A stretch of DNA of 25,871 nucleotides from a virus, in IMG/VR virus record IMGVR_UViG_3300046517_001519, positions 1 through 25,871 of that record. One strand, 5' to 3'. This document shows, in pieces, positions 19,287-25,871 of the stretch. The translations under genes were made by a program, and so were the position numbers. Within the stretch, counting starts at the first letter, position 1, and every line of letters starts with the position of its first letter. The notes under the pieces are model-generated. The model saw only the letters and a list, made by a program, of their open reading frames with translations, did not search any database and was not told the DNA's origin.

Positions 19287-22093
19287 CAGTGGTATGTCCA
19301 GCTTGTGCCGTCGCAGAAAACAGGCCGCGTCGACGACCCGGCCGCACTCACCGCCGTGCCGTAGCCAGCCGTCCCAACCGCTACACCATTGTTGACGACG
19401 CCGAACCCAACTGTAGTTGCCCGGCAGGCTACCAAGTCAGAAATGTCCGTCACAGCTGCAACCGGGAAACTCGTTCCCGCCGGATCGTTGGCGACCGGCG
19501 CTACGGGACGCCATTGTAGGAACTGAATTGGGGTTCCGCTGGCGCTATTGTAGGTCGAGGCGGCGTTGAGCGTGAGTGTCGTCCCAACGCAAGAGGCAAG
19601 CGTGCCTAGAACCTGATCCAAAAGGATGGGCGGCGCATTGATATTCGAGATTGCTGCAATGTTCGTCCCGGCAGGTAGCGCAGGCGACGGGCAAGCGGCG
19701 ACAGCGACCGAGGTCGTCGTTCCGGCCGTCACGGCGGCGGCAAGCGTCGTCGCAAACGCTTGCGTATTCATCCAGCCCAAATTCTTATTGAGGTCTGGAC
19801 GGGTGTTCAAACGGACATCACCAAATAGGCGCGGCAGGCCAGAGGGCGCGCTGCCATGGTCAAGCAATCGCTCCTGGCCGACGTAATCGCCGGAATTGCC
19901 TATCTCTAGGCCTTGGGGGAAGGAGACGCCTGCGGTATTGAACGCTGGGAAATAGCCGAGATAGTTGTCGCTAAACTGGCGCATCGACACATCACCCTCG
20001 CCTGCCAACGCCCAACTAAAGGCGCTGATTGTGGGCTCCCAACCCAGGCCCATCGTACTAAGCGTACCGCAACCAGCGTAAGAAACCCCGAATATGAACC
20101 ACACACCAGTGGGCGTCAGCGCCGCGCAGTTCTGCCCAGTAGCCCCCCCCTTGAAGCTCCAACCCCCCACCATTTCTCCCGGCCCTATGGTCGGCGTCCC
20201 CGTTGGGAGTGGCCCAGCCTGAAGTCCGACATTTAGCCACGGACTGCCGGGAGTAGGGGGGAAAAACCCTGACGGATTGGCGCAGCCGTTGCTACCGGTG
20301 CCGCCCGCAATATACCCGCCGAGCATTACCGAGTAATTCTGGTTGCCGCAGTTGCCCATGATCGAGTAGTACGCCGATCCGCTCTCGCCACTGTTAGAGT
20401 TGAAATTGACGTCAACCTCGCCCAGCGTCGCGCCGTTAATGAAGTCGGTCATAAAATTGCGAGCGCCCTTCTCGTTGATCGACGACGACGCGCTGGTGTT
20501 GTTGCCCGCCGTCCAGCGACCAATCAGATCGAGTTGATAATAATTCTCTTTGTCATAGCTGCCGGTGCAGTTGAGCCCAGCTCCCGAATTGCAAGCCATC
20601 TGCAATCCGACGGGAAACTGGGTGAAGACGTTGTTGCTGGAGTTCGAAACAATGTCCCGCTTCAGGGCTGCGGGCATGACCCACATCTGGCCTGGCGAGC
20701 CAGAACCATGCGTCATCGAGGCATTCTGACCGGCGTTCAAGAACCCCGTCGCCATCCCCACTGTCTGCGCGCCCAGCGTCCCGCTCACGCCGAGAACCAT
20801 CGTCCCAAACGGGAAAGCGTCGGACCAGATCGCCTCACCCGGCACTAGCAGGCGCGGACCACCCGTCACCAAGACGCTGTTGCTTCCGGCGGTCGTCTGC
20901 ACAGTGAATTTGAGCGCCGCCGGAAGCTGGTGGATGATCAGACTTTGGGTGGAATTGAGAGCGGCGTTGGTCGTGAACCCGGACGCCAGGGTCAAGGTCG
21001 AGCCAGACACTCCACTGACGTAAGCGCCCGGAGGAACCGCAAGCAGCGCCGCCTCTGCCGAGAACCCGGTCAGCCCCGGTACAGCAATAATCCCGTCGCC
21101 GACATGCCATGTCGAAACCGGAATGGTCCCGCCGAAATCGCTGCGCATTGCGACGCTGGTGATTGTCGAGGAACTCGGCGTCGTCGATGCGGTCCCCATG
21201 CCCATTGAAATAATGGTGCAGCCATCGACTGCCCCTTGCCCGTATTGTCCATCAGAAGTGTGCGCGCCGTCTTCCTGGACGACGCCCTGCACGCCTGCGG
21301 CGAATACCAGTTCGACGGCATTAGCGCCCTGACGCCCTGAACCGCAGCGATAACGCGCATTGCGGCTGATGACGAACGAATTGGAGAAGTAATACGGTAC
21401 GTAGTCTTTGTTTATCGCGCCGGGGAACACGACTTCAGGACCGCCGCCGTTTTGGCTGACCGGGCCGAGAGTATTCATCAACGTCGAAAGAAGGGGCGAA
21501 TTGTCCGCGCCGCCGATCTGCATGCCGACTTGCCTCACGTCGATGCCGCCAGAGGTTTGCAAGAGATAACGGCCTGCCACAGATGGGGCTTGGCCAATGG
21601 GCAGGACACAATTGATGCCGTCCGCTGTGACGGGAGCGCCCGAAGTGCCGCCGCAATATGAGGTCAAGTTCCACTGATAAGTGGCCCCGCCGCCGTCGCC
21701 GGGAGCATAGAAGCCCTGCTGAATGACGGTCCATGCCTCAGTCGGCGTCGTAACGTTCGCCACCAAACCAGAGTGGTTGGTGTAGATCGTAAGTTGATTG
21801 GCCGGGTGCGCGCCGCCCGTGACACTGTTGCAGGCCGCCCCTGCGCTGGTCAGGCCCGGCCCCCACTTCACACAATCGTTGGGAGCTATCGCACCGTTCG
21901 TGGCCGGAACGTAAATGTGGGTCGACGGATCGACCGAGCCGAACGGCGTCCAAGCGTTGTCCTGGCCCTTCAGCTTGAAGACGTCGGGCCTTCCCTTGGA
22001 GATGCCGACGTCGGCGGGTGACGGCGCGGTTTGGGCGTAGGCGCAGCTCGTCGCCAATCCCAGGACAAGGCCGAGTAGGACTTTTCGCATCAT
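19286..22093 (-). CDS. Large tailspike/receptor-binding protein with signal-peptide-like N-terminus
   Basis: This is a 935-residue protein. Residues 1-20 look like a Sec signal peptide: basic RK, a hydrophobic VLLGLVLGL core and AYA before Gln. The FYAPGDGGGATYQW segment (residues 128-141) and the Gly/Asn/Thr-rich region after it resemble the entry of pectate-lyase-like beta-helix tailspikes. A depolymerase activity is therefore possible but unproven. The C-terminus (FCDGTSWTYH) fits a trimerising end. The gene contains a G8 tract (20143-20150, - strand) and two further homopolymers nearby. It is coupled on both sides and forms the heart of the receptor cassette. Confidence 0.7.
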   Translation of the reverse strand: MMRKVLLGLVLGLATSCAYAQTAPSPADVGISKGRPDVFKLKGQDNAWTPFGSVDPSTHIYVPATNGAIAPNDCVKWGPGLTSAGAACNSVTGGAHPANQLTIYTNHSGLVANVTTPTEAWTVIQQGFYAPGDGGGATYQWNLTSYCGGTSGAPVTADGINCVLPIGQAPSVAGRYLLQTSGGIDVRQVGMQIGGADNSPLLSTLMNTLGPVSQNGGGPEVVFPGAINKDYVPYYFSNSFVISRNARYRCGSGRQGANAVELVFAAGVQGVVQEDGAHTSDGQYGQGAVDGCTIISMGMGTASTTPSSSTITSVAMRSDFGGTIPVSTWHVGDGIIAVPGLTGFSAEAALLAVPPGAYVSGVSGSTLTLASGFTTNAALNSTQSLIIHQLPAALKFTVQTTAGSNSVLVTGGPRLLVPGEAIWSDAFPFGTMVLGVSGTLGAQTVGMATGFLNAGQNASMTHGSGSPGQMWVMPAALKRDIVSNSSNNVFTQFPVGLQMACNSGAGLNCTGSYDKENYYQLDLIGRWTAGNNTSASSSINEKGARNFMTDFINGATLGEVDVNFNSNSGESGSAYYSIMGNCGNQNYSVMLGGYIAGGTGSNGCANPSGFFPPTPGSPWLNVGLQAGPLPTGTPTIGPGEMVGGWSFKGGATGQNCAALTPTGVWFIFGVSYAGCGTLSTMGLGWEPTISAFSWALAGEGDVSMRQFSDNYLGYFPAFNTAGVSFPQGLEIGNSGDYVGQERLLDHGSAPSGLPRLFGDVRLNTRPDLNKNLGWMNTQAFATTLAAAVTAGTTTSVAVAACPSPALPAGTNIAAISNINAPPILLDQVLGTLASCVGTTLTLNAASTYNSASGTPIQFLQWRPVAPVANDPAGTSFPVAAVTDISDLVACRATTVGFGVVNNGVAVGTAGYGTAVSAAGSSTRPVFCDGTSWTYH
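20143..20266 (-). repeat. Homopolymer tracts in the tailspike gene
   Basis: As read on the + strand: C8 at 20143-20150, C6 at 20163-20168, and G6 plus A5 at 20256-20266. On the coding strand the first two are G8 and G6, encoding parts of VGGWSFKGG. Tracts of eight identical bases can slip during replication, so this part of the receptor-binding gene could vary in frame. Confidence 0.7.
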
Positions 22094-22410
22094 ACCGGCC
22101 CCACGTAGAAGTAGATCGCCACGACATCGTCGCCGGGCGAAACCGAGTATTCCGTACTGAGCCAGTTGATGACGTTGCCCGAAACCGAGAAGTCGGGAGG
22201 TGACGCCGTATTCAAGAACCCGCGCCCATTGACCATGAGCGTGATGGGCGAGGTCGGGCTAGGCCACGGCGTCTGCGACAGCGGCGCGAGCGCATTCACG
22301 TTGGTCACTGAGACAGGCTCAGAAAAAGGCAACAAGGTATCTCCTCCTGGCCCCCCAGCCGAGCACCCATCGACGGGTATCCATAGATTAAAAACGACAA
22401 GACCGCTCAT
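22090..22410 (-). CDS. Small tail-cassette protein, beta-rich
   Basis: This is a 106-residue protein starting at ATG 22410, which makes an ATGA with the stop of the SPRY-like gene. The protein is rich in Ser/Pro/Gly with strands (SGLVVFNLWIPVDGC, ITLMVNGRGFLNTASPPDF, NVINWLSTEYSVSPGDDVV). It looks like a small beta-sandwich, possibly a domain of fibre or a chaperone for the neighbours. There is no signal peptide. The function is unknown. Confidence 0.5.
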   Translation of the reverse strand: MSGLVVFNLWIPVDGCSAGGPGGDTLLPFSEPVSVTNVNALAPLSQTPWPSPTSPITLMVNGRGFLNTASPPDFSVSGNVINWLSTEYSVSPGDDVVAIYFYVGPV

Positions 22411-23138
22411 GGCCCATCCCATGCGGTGAACCCCGCTGGCGCGGCGTAGGTCTGCGAGGCGGCGGTGGCTTTCAGCGTCGTAACATCGCCCACATCGCCA
22501 ATTGAAACAGCCGGAAACAAAGCGCCCACCGTTGCCGGAACAAACGAAATGATCGGGAGCGTTCCTGCCGCCGGATCGCTGCCATTGATCCAAACGCCGT
22601 TAGCAGCCGCCCATATTTTTCCCGCCGTGAAATCAATCGCAAATCCCCAGGTGTAGCCACTGGCCGGGAATAACACCGTCGTATAATTGGATGTAAACCC
22701 AGTAGAAATAACATTTGTACCATACCATACTGAGGCGGCATAAGGAGTGGTAAAACCAACCGCCGTATTTGCAAACCCCAGTTGAGCGTTCGTCCCTGAT
22801 ACATTGAACAAATATTCTACATAATACTTACCGCTATTATGGCTAATCGTTCCCCGAACCATTTTATAAGTGCTATTAGCCGTAATCGTCAGCCCACCAT
22901 TGGAAATTGTGTAATTCCCAGCCGCCGCATCGGTCGCATTCCACGCCGAAACCCCGCCGCCAATGCCGACGAGACAAAGATACCCCTGCGTATCCATCGT
23001 CAGATTCGTCAACGGCCCGGTCGCCAGCGCTTGGCCGCCGCACGAAGCGACGACCGTCGCTGTTGACAGACCCTGCCCCTGCTGCGCCTGCGCGGGCAGG
23101 GCAACCAACAAAAGTAGGATGGCGAGCCAAACCCTCAT
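22407..23138 (-). CDS. Tail protein with signal peptide and SPRY-like domain
   Basis: This is a 243-residue protein starting at ATG 23138 (ATGA with the gene before). Residues 1-18 form a Sec signal peptide (MRVWLAILLLLVALPAQA). Residues 29-56 carry a module shared with the previous gene: CGG...L.NLTMDTQGYLC. Residues 70-243 match a SPRY-like beta-sandwich of phage tail proteins: SGKYYVEYLF, GFAIDFTAGKIWAAANGVWING, and the end APAGFTAWDG. The SPRY part is visibly AT-richer than its surroundings, so it may have come in as a module. The role is a probable adhesin or tail tip; sugar or protein binding is inferred from the fold. Confidence 0.6.
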   Translation of the reverse strand: MRVWLAILLLLVALPAQAQQGQGLSTATVVASCGGQALATGPLTNLTMDTQGYLCLVGIGGGVSAWNATDAAAGNYTISNGGLTITANSTYKMVRGTISHNSGKYYVEYLFNVSGTNAQLGFANTAVGFTTPYAASVWYGTNVISTGFTSNYTTVLFPASGYTWGFAIDFTAGKIWAAANGVWINGSDPAAGTLPIISFVPATVGALFPAVSIGDVGDVTTLKATAASQTYAAPAGFTAWDGP

Positions 23139-23425
23139 TTCTTGGGCTCTGGGAGGGCCGTAGGCGGCTTTGGCGGCTCCGGTGGAGTCCTGGGCTGCAA
23201 AACGCCAGGCGGGGCTTCTAGGGCGGCCGGCAGAGCTTCTCCCACGCCCCCTATCCTGGTCGCCGCCGTCGTCACGCACAGATAACCCGACGTATTCATG
23301 GTCAATTGATGCAATTGTCCAATCGCGGCGGTGTAATTGACCGAGCCGCAGGGGCTGACGACGATCGCTTGGCCGTGCACGGATGTAACAAACAGGGCCG
23401 CCGAAACGAATAAGAGCCATCTCAT
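23135..23425 (-). CDS. Small signal-peptide protein, paralogous to the N-terminus of the next gene
   Basis: This is a 96-residue protein starting at ATG 23425 (TGATG). Residues 1-18 are a Sec signal peptide (MRWLLFVSAALFVTSVHG). Residues 22-52 (VVSPCGSVNYTAAIGQLHQL and then TMNTSGYLCVT) align with the same region of the 22407-23138 protein: both have CG, a short spacer, L-x-x-LTM-x-T-x-GYLC. The two Cys may form a disulfide. The C-terminal 30 residues are Pro-rich (PPEPPKPPTALPEPKK). It looks like an exported small protein made from a duplicated module. The function is unknown. Confidence 0.55.
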   Translation of the reverse strand: MRWLLFVSAALFVTSVHGQAIVVSPCGSVNYTAAIGQLHQLTMNTSGYLCVTTAATRIGGVGEALPAALEAPPGVLQPRTPPEPPKPPTALPEPKK

Positions 23426-24051
23426 CAGCCGAAACTCCTTCTCATCGTCCGCGTCAGCCGCGAGCCACTCGCCTTGGCGTAGGCCCACTCGGCGTTGAGC
23501 TTCGCTATTCCATCCTCGACCAGTTGCTTCGCCATCGCCGCGGACTGCTCCTCGCCAACCGCGTGCATGTACGCGTGCATCATCGCCGCCGAGAGATAGA
23601 GGCTCGGGTACTTGGTGTAGATCCAAGATGGATTCGTATCGGAGAAAACCGGAACCTCGCCGTAGTATGAGATCCTAACTGTCTGGCCGTTGACAGCGTC
23701 CGGCGGGCCGCCGAAGAAAGCCTCACGGCCCTCGATGGTGTAAAAGCCGTTCGACCATTTATCCGGCAGTTTGAAAAACTCGTCGCGCGGCCGGTAATGG
23801 ATCGGATAAAGGCCGCCCGGCACACCGGTGTTGGCGATTTGAACCAAGCTCATCTCGAGCCAGTCGTCGGGTAGCGCAATGCAGCGCCCGTTGATCAGCG
23901 CCTCTTGAGTCTCGATCATCCGGCCGACGCGGAGCTCCTGGTTCAGCTTCTGCTCCGCCATCCGAACGAAAGACGTAACGAGATTATCGCTCCAGTCCTC
24001 GCGATTCTGCCACTCCGCAATCTGAGCTTTGAAGTCCGAGAAGTCGGTCAT
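23425..24051 (-). CDS. Head-tail adaptor protein (SU10 adaptor/gp4-like)
   Basis: This is a 208-residue protein. The N-terminal helix (FSDFKAQIAEWQNREDWSDN, then LVTSFVRMAEQKLNQELRVGRM) and the later WIYTKYPSLYLSAAMMHAYM with a final long helix ending in a basic TRTMRRSFG match the adaptor family typified by the SU10 adaptor. P22 gp4 fills the same role. Such proteins form a ring under the portal and connect it to the tail. It starts by ATGA from the DUF3309-like gene and overlaps the next gene by TGATG. The assignment rests on pattern only, but the motifs are strong. Confidence 0.65.
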   Translation of the reverse strand: MTDFSDFKAQIAEWQNREDWSDNLVTSFVRMAEQKLNQELRVGRMIETQEALINGRCIALPDDWLEMSLVQIANTGVPGGLYPIHYRPRDEFFKLPDKWSNGFYTIEGREAFFGGPPDAVNGQTVRISYYGEVPVFSDTNPSWIYTKYPSLYLSAAMMHAYMHAVGEEQSAAMAKQLVEDGIAKLNAEWAYAKASGSRLTRTMRRSFG

Positions 24052-24230
24052 ACCCGCCCCACGACTGCGAGGATGACGATGATGATCAGAATAATGCCTA
24101 TGATCCCAATGCCGCCGTGGCTGTAGCCGTAGCCATAAGGCCAGGGCGATCCGGGATAGATCGCTGGCCCGATGCCGCCAAGCAGGATCAGAATCAGGAT
24201 GACGACCAGGACCAGACCAAGCGTGCTCAT
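24048..24230 (-). CDS. DUF3309-like small membrane protein
   Basis: This is a 60-residue protein starting at ATG 24230 (ATGA with the neighbour). It has two hydrophobic helices (residues 4-22 and 41-58) on each side of a Gly/Pro/Tyr-rich loop (YPGSPWPYGYGYSHGG). Its overall pattern matches the DUF3309 family, common in Rhizobiales. The role is unknown; in a phage it may affect the envelope or lysis. Confidence 0.6.
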   Translation of the reverse strand: MSTLGLVLVVILILILLGGIGPAIYPGSPWPYGYGYSHGGIGIIGIILIIIVILAVVGRV

Positions 24231-24478
24231 GCGACCCCCAACGGAGTCAGCCCGACGTGTCCAACTACGCCAGCACACTCAGCCAGCCGCCACAGGAATA
24301 GCAAGATCAGGATCGCGACCACGCCGCCGATGACGATCTGAATGATGTTCCAGTAAGGCGCGCTGGTAATGTTCTCAAACCAGCCGCCGAGCAGGACGCG
24401 AAGCAGCGCAAGAACCACCAGGACAACGATGACGAAGATCGCTACCTGAAAGATAGTGCCGATCCCGAATCCGCACAT
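24227..24478 (-). CDS. Two-helix membrane protein, holin candidate
   Basis: This is an 83-residue protein with two membrane helices (residues 9-30 and 46-65) joined by a short loop containing Trp and Asn, and a polar C-terminus. Small two-helix proteins of this type are class II holin-like, though the basic C-terminus usual in holins is weak here. It lies one base after the 57-residue gene and is coupled to the DUF3309-like gene. Lysis function is inferred only. Confidence 0.5.
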   Translation of the reverse strand: MCGFGIGTIFQVAIFVIVVLVVLALLRVLLGGWFENITSAPYWNIIQIVIGGVVAILILLFLWRLAECAGVVGHVGLTPLGVA

Positions 24479-24479
24479 G

Positions 24480-24653
24480 TCATGGCGCCTTTCCGCAATC
24501 GATCAGCATCCGCGTCAGCGTCTGCCGTTCATCTCGCTGCACATTAGCGACCCACAGCAGCGCAAAAATCATCCCGGCGTTGAGAACCACGACGACGAGC
24601 AACAAAGGGGAGGACTTGAGCGCGCCTATCGTCTCAACGCCGAGCTGAGTCAT
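24480..24653 (-). CDS. 57-residue single-pass membrane protein
   Basis: This short gene was found by reading the - strand between the two neighbours. ATG 24653 (TGATG with the previous stop) has GGGAG about six bases upstream. The protein has a short polar start (MTQLGVETIGALKSS), one membrane helix (PLLLVVVVLNAGMIFALLWV) and a polar tail with a Cys (TLTRMLIDCGKAP). The pattern of LKSSPLLL followed by a helix is one I recall from small phage membrane proteins near lysis genes. The role is unknown, possibly a holin partner or spanin-like protein. Confidence 0.55.
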   Translation of the reverse strand: MTQLGVETIGALKSSPLLLVVVVLNAGMIFALLWVANVQRDERQTLTRMLIDCGKAP

Positions 24654-25132
24654 CACAAACTCCCCGGTGGAGCGTAGTTAAGCGTCGTGCCGATCGCTTG
24701 CGGCCCTCGCTGGCTTCCGTCGGGCAACTCTGGGCCCTGCCAGCCAGGCGGATAGGCTCGAAACATCCGATCCTGCCACGCCTTCACGTTCGCCATGACG
24801 CTCGGATCGAGCGAAGAATTCGGATCCTGCAGCGGCGCCGTCGACAAAGTCTGCGGCATATTGGCGTTCGCCCACTTACGCGCCTCCTGCTCAGCATCAA
24901 ACTGTCTACTGAATGAGCCTGGATCAAACTTGTTGTAATTGTTGGTGGAATTCCAATTCAGATCGTGAGGCCTTGACGGCAGATAACCAAGGTCGGGGGT
25001 TGAACGCCGATCTTCGATGTTCGTAGACGCGGGCATGCCTTGGTAGCCCGCCCCAAAGGTCGCCCCTCGCGACGTCGGACGCGCCGGCGCCGGCGTCGGA
25101 CCTCCGAACAACCAATCGAGGGGACCGGCCAT
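24653..25132 (-). CDS. Unrecognised virion-cluster protein
   Basis: This is a 159-residue protein joined by TGATG on both sides. It begins with a helical hydrophobic start (MAGPLDWLFGG), then a Pro/Gly/Arg-rich stretch, a polar middle (LGYLPSRPHDLNWNSTNNYN), and a helical part (residues 70-95 and 105-125), ending in a Pro/Gly-rich loop. No domain is recognised. Placement between an Ig-like protein and membrane proteins suggests a structural or assembly role. Confidence 0.5.
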   Translation of the reverse strand: MAGPLDWLFGGPTPAPARPTSRGATFGAGYQGMPASTNIEDRRSTPDLGYLPSRPHDLNWNSTNNYNKFDPGSFSRQFDAEQEARKWANANMPQTLSTAPLQDPNSSLDPSVMANVKAWQDRMFRAYPPGWQGPELPDGSQRGPQAIGTTLNYAPPGSL

Positions 25133-25731
25133 CAGGGTATCCTTACCCCGTTAGATGCCGGCGCGGTCGTTGACCCCTGGCCGTTCGTCGCCACGACCAC
25201 ACAAGAGATGGTGTGGCCAGAATCCGACGCAGTCACGATCGTGTAGGTCGCCGTGCTCGTCGCGGATCCGAAGTTCGTCCCGTCGCGCAGGAACTGGTAG
25301 GTGTAGCCGCTCGGCGTGCCGACCCAGTTGCCGCTGGTGCAAGTAAGCACCGAACCGTTGCCATAAGGCGGGACGCCGTAGAGGAAGGGAACATCGACCA
25401 CGCCCGGCTTAGCCAGAGCCCCGGTGACGCCGTCGATCGCCTGGGCCATCGTGGCGTTGCTGAGATTTCCGGCCTTGCCCTTGTTGACATGATAGAGAAT
25501 TAGATCGGTGAAGTCAGTGTTCACGACATCGCCAAACCGCAGCGCGGCCGAAGCCGGATTCTCGATCGTCTCGTCGTGCGTTGTCGTATCGCTCGCCAAC
25601 GCCGTCGCGATGGCGTTGAGCTCGGCGTTGACCGCCGCCGGGGGAGTCGGATTGGCGACCGTGGAATACCAACGGAACTTCAACACCTGGAGAGCGACCT
25701 CCTGCTGGAATTGGCTGTAGTTCACACTCAT
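25132..25731 (-). CDS. Virion protein with C-terminal Ig-like domain
   Basis: This is a 199-residue protein. ATG 25731 has a GGGAGAG site just upstream and makes a TGATG overlap. The N-terminal half is helical (residues 1-110, NYSQFQQEVALQVLKFRWYS). From about residue 117 it is an Ig-like domain: VLTCTSGNWVGTP, YTYQFLRDGTNFG, ATYTIVTASDSGHTISC and VVVATNGQGSTT follow the usual strand order, with the pattern C..GNW..TP...YQ..RDG....T...Y....D.G....C.V.ATN. Such domains sit on phage surfaces and bind carbohydrates weakly. The gene is likely structural, near the head or tail. Confidence 0.7.
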   Translation of the reverse strand: MSVNYSQFQQEVALQVLKFRWYSTVANPTPPAAVNAELNAIATALASDTTTHDETIENPASAALRFGDVVNTDFTDLILYHVNKGKAGNLSNATMAQAIDGVTGALAKPGVVDVPFLYGVPPYGNGSVLTCTSGNWVGTPSGYTYQFLRDGTNFGSATSTATYTIVTASDSGHTISCVVVATNGQGSTTAPASNGVRIP

Positions 25732-25871
25732 CAGACTCTCCCTCGCCACACGCGCCACGGCGCCCCTTCGTCGGAATTGAGCCAGCGCGTCCAGTCGTCC
25801 TCGTCCCATTGCTGGTGGATCGCGCGCTCGTAAATCGATACCGGAATACGAGCGGCGAGCTTGTTGACGCC
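25731..25871 (-). CDS. Phage protein, C-terminal part (5' end cut)
   Basis: The last 46 residues are seen on the - strand before TGA 25733-25731, so the gene begins beyond the window. The end is recognisable in style: IPVSIYERAIHQQWDEDDWT and RWLNSDEGAPWRVWRGRV, with a pattern of Trp-rich acidic and basic segments that I have seen in small phage proteins but cannot name. It couples to the Ig-like gene by TGATG. The function is unknown. Confidence 0.5.
   Translation of the reverse strand, partial: GVNKLAARIPVSIYERAIHQQWDEDDWTRWLNSDEGAPWRVWRGRV

Noticed and set aside
18603-22093. Possible diversity-generating retroelement target in the tail genes
   Set aside because: No reverse transcriptase and no template/variable repeat pair could be seen in this window, so there is no support.
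1-25871. CRISPR array, tRNA or rRNA genes, integrase or transposase
   Set aside because: Reading both strands showed no regularly spaced repeats, no tRNA-like cloverleaf and no protein with recombinase motifs.

Overview
The window is part of a tailed-phage genome (virus or prophage), most likely a short-tailed podovirus-like phage of an alphaproteobacterial, probably Rhizobiales-like, host. The evidence is high GC, near-total gene packing, a head-tail adaptor-like protein followed by tail-fibre, collar and ejection-type proteins without a tape measure or sheath, sigma70-type promoters (TTGACA) and a DUF3309-like membrane peptide typical of Rhizobiales. The host assignment is inference. Terminase, portal, major capsid protein and DNA polymerase are not in this window. 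No tRNA, rRNA, insertion sequence, integrase or CRISPR was seen.

Layout. Positions 1-9174 are all + strand. Positions 1-1582 hold the end of one unit: a truncated gene, a small exported protein and two low-complexity Pro/Ala-rich proteins. A TTGACA promoter at 1579-1607 opens the DNA-metabolism unit (1662-7071): a conserved phage protein, a putative ssDNA-binding protein ending in an SSB-like acidic tip, a run of small overlapping genes, and an SNF2-like helicase. A second promoter (7068-7096) opens a short unit (7127-8897) with a ribbon-helix-helix-like regulator, an acidic protein, and an HTH protein with a J-domain-like HPD motif.

Positions 9131-25871 are all - strand. They hold 22 structural or late genes joined by 21 coupled junctions without intergenic space. 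Read in the direction of transcription (25871 to 9131) they are: a cut gene, an Ig-like virion protein, three small membrane proteins, the adaptor, a receptor-binding cassette, a beta-rich nozzle/stabilisation-like protein, a GNAT-like protein, and a set of ejection-type virion proteins. The receptor-binding cassette contains signal-peptide-bearing tail proteins, a SPRY-like protein, a 935-residue tailspike and a tail-collar protein. The ejection set includes a fused M15 peptidase plus tail-lysozyme.

The two arms converge and overlap by 44 bp at 9131-9174. A hairpin lies in that overlap. A strong terminator at 7905-7929 has its better U-tract on the - strand, so it may stop late transcripts that read through into the early genes.

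The most interesting points are the SSB-like C-terminal tip, the run of tail proteins with Sec-type signal peptides (two sharing a duplicated module), the G8/G6 homopolymer tracts in the tailspike, the fused cell-wall hydrolase, and the unbroken 22-gene coupled late array. All protein functions are judged by eye from motifs; no database search was done.
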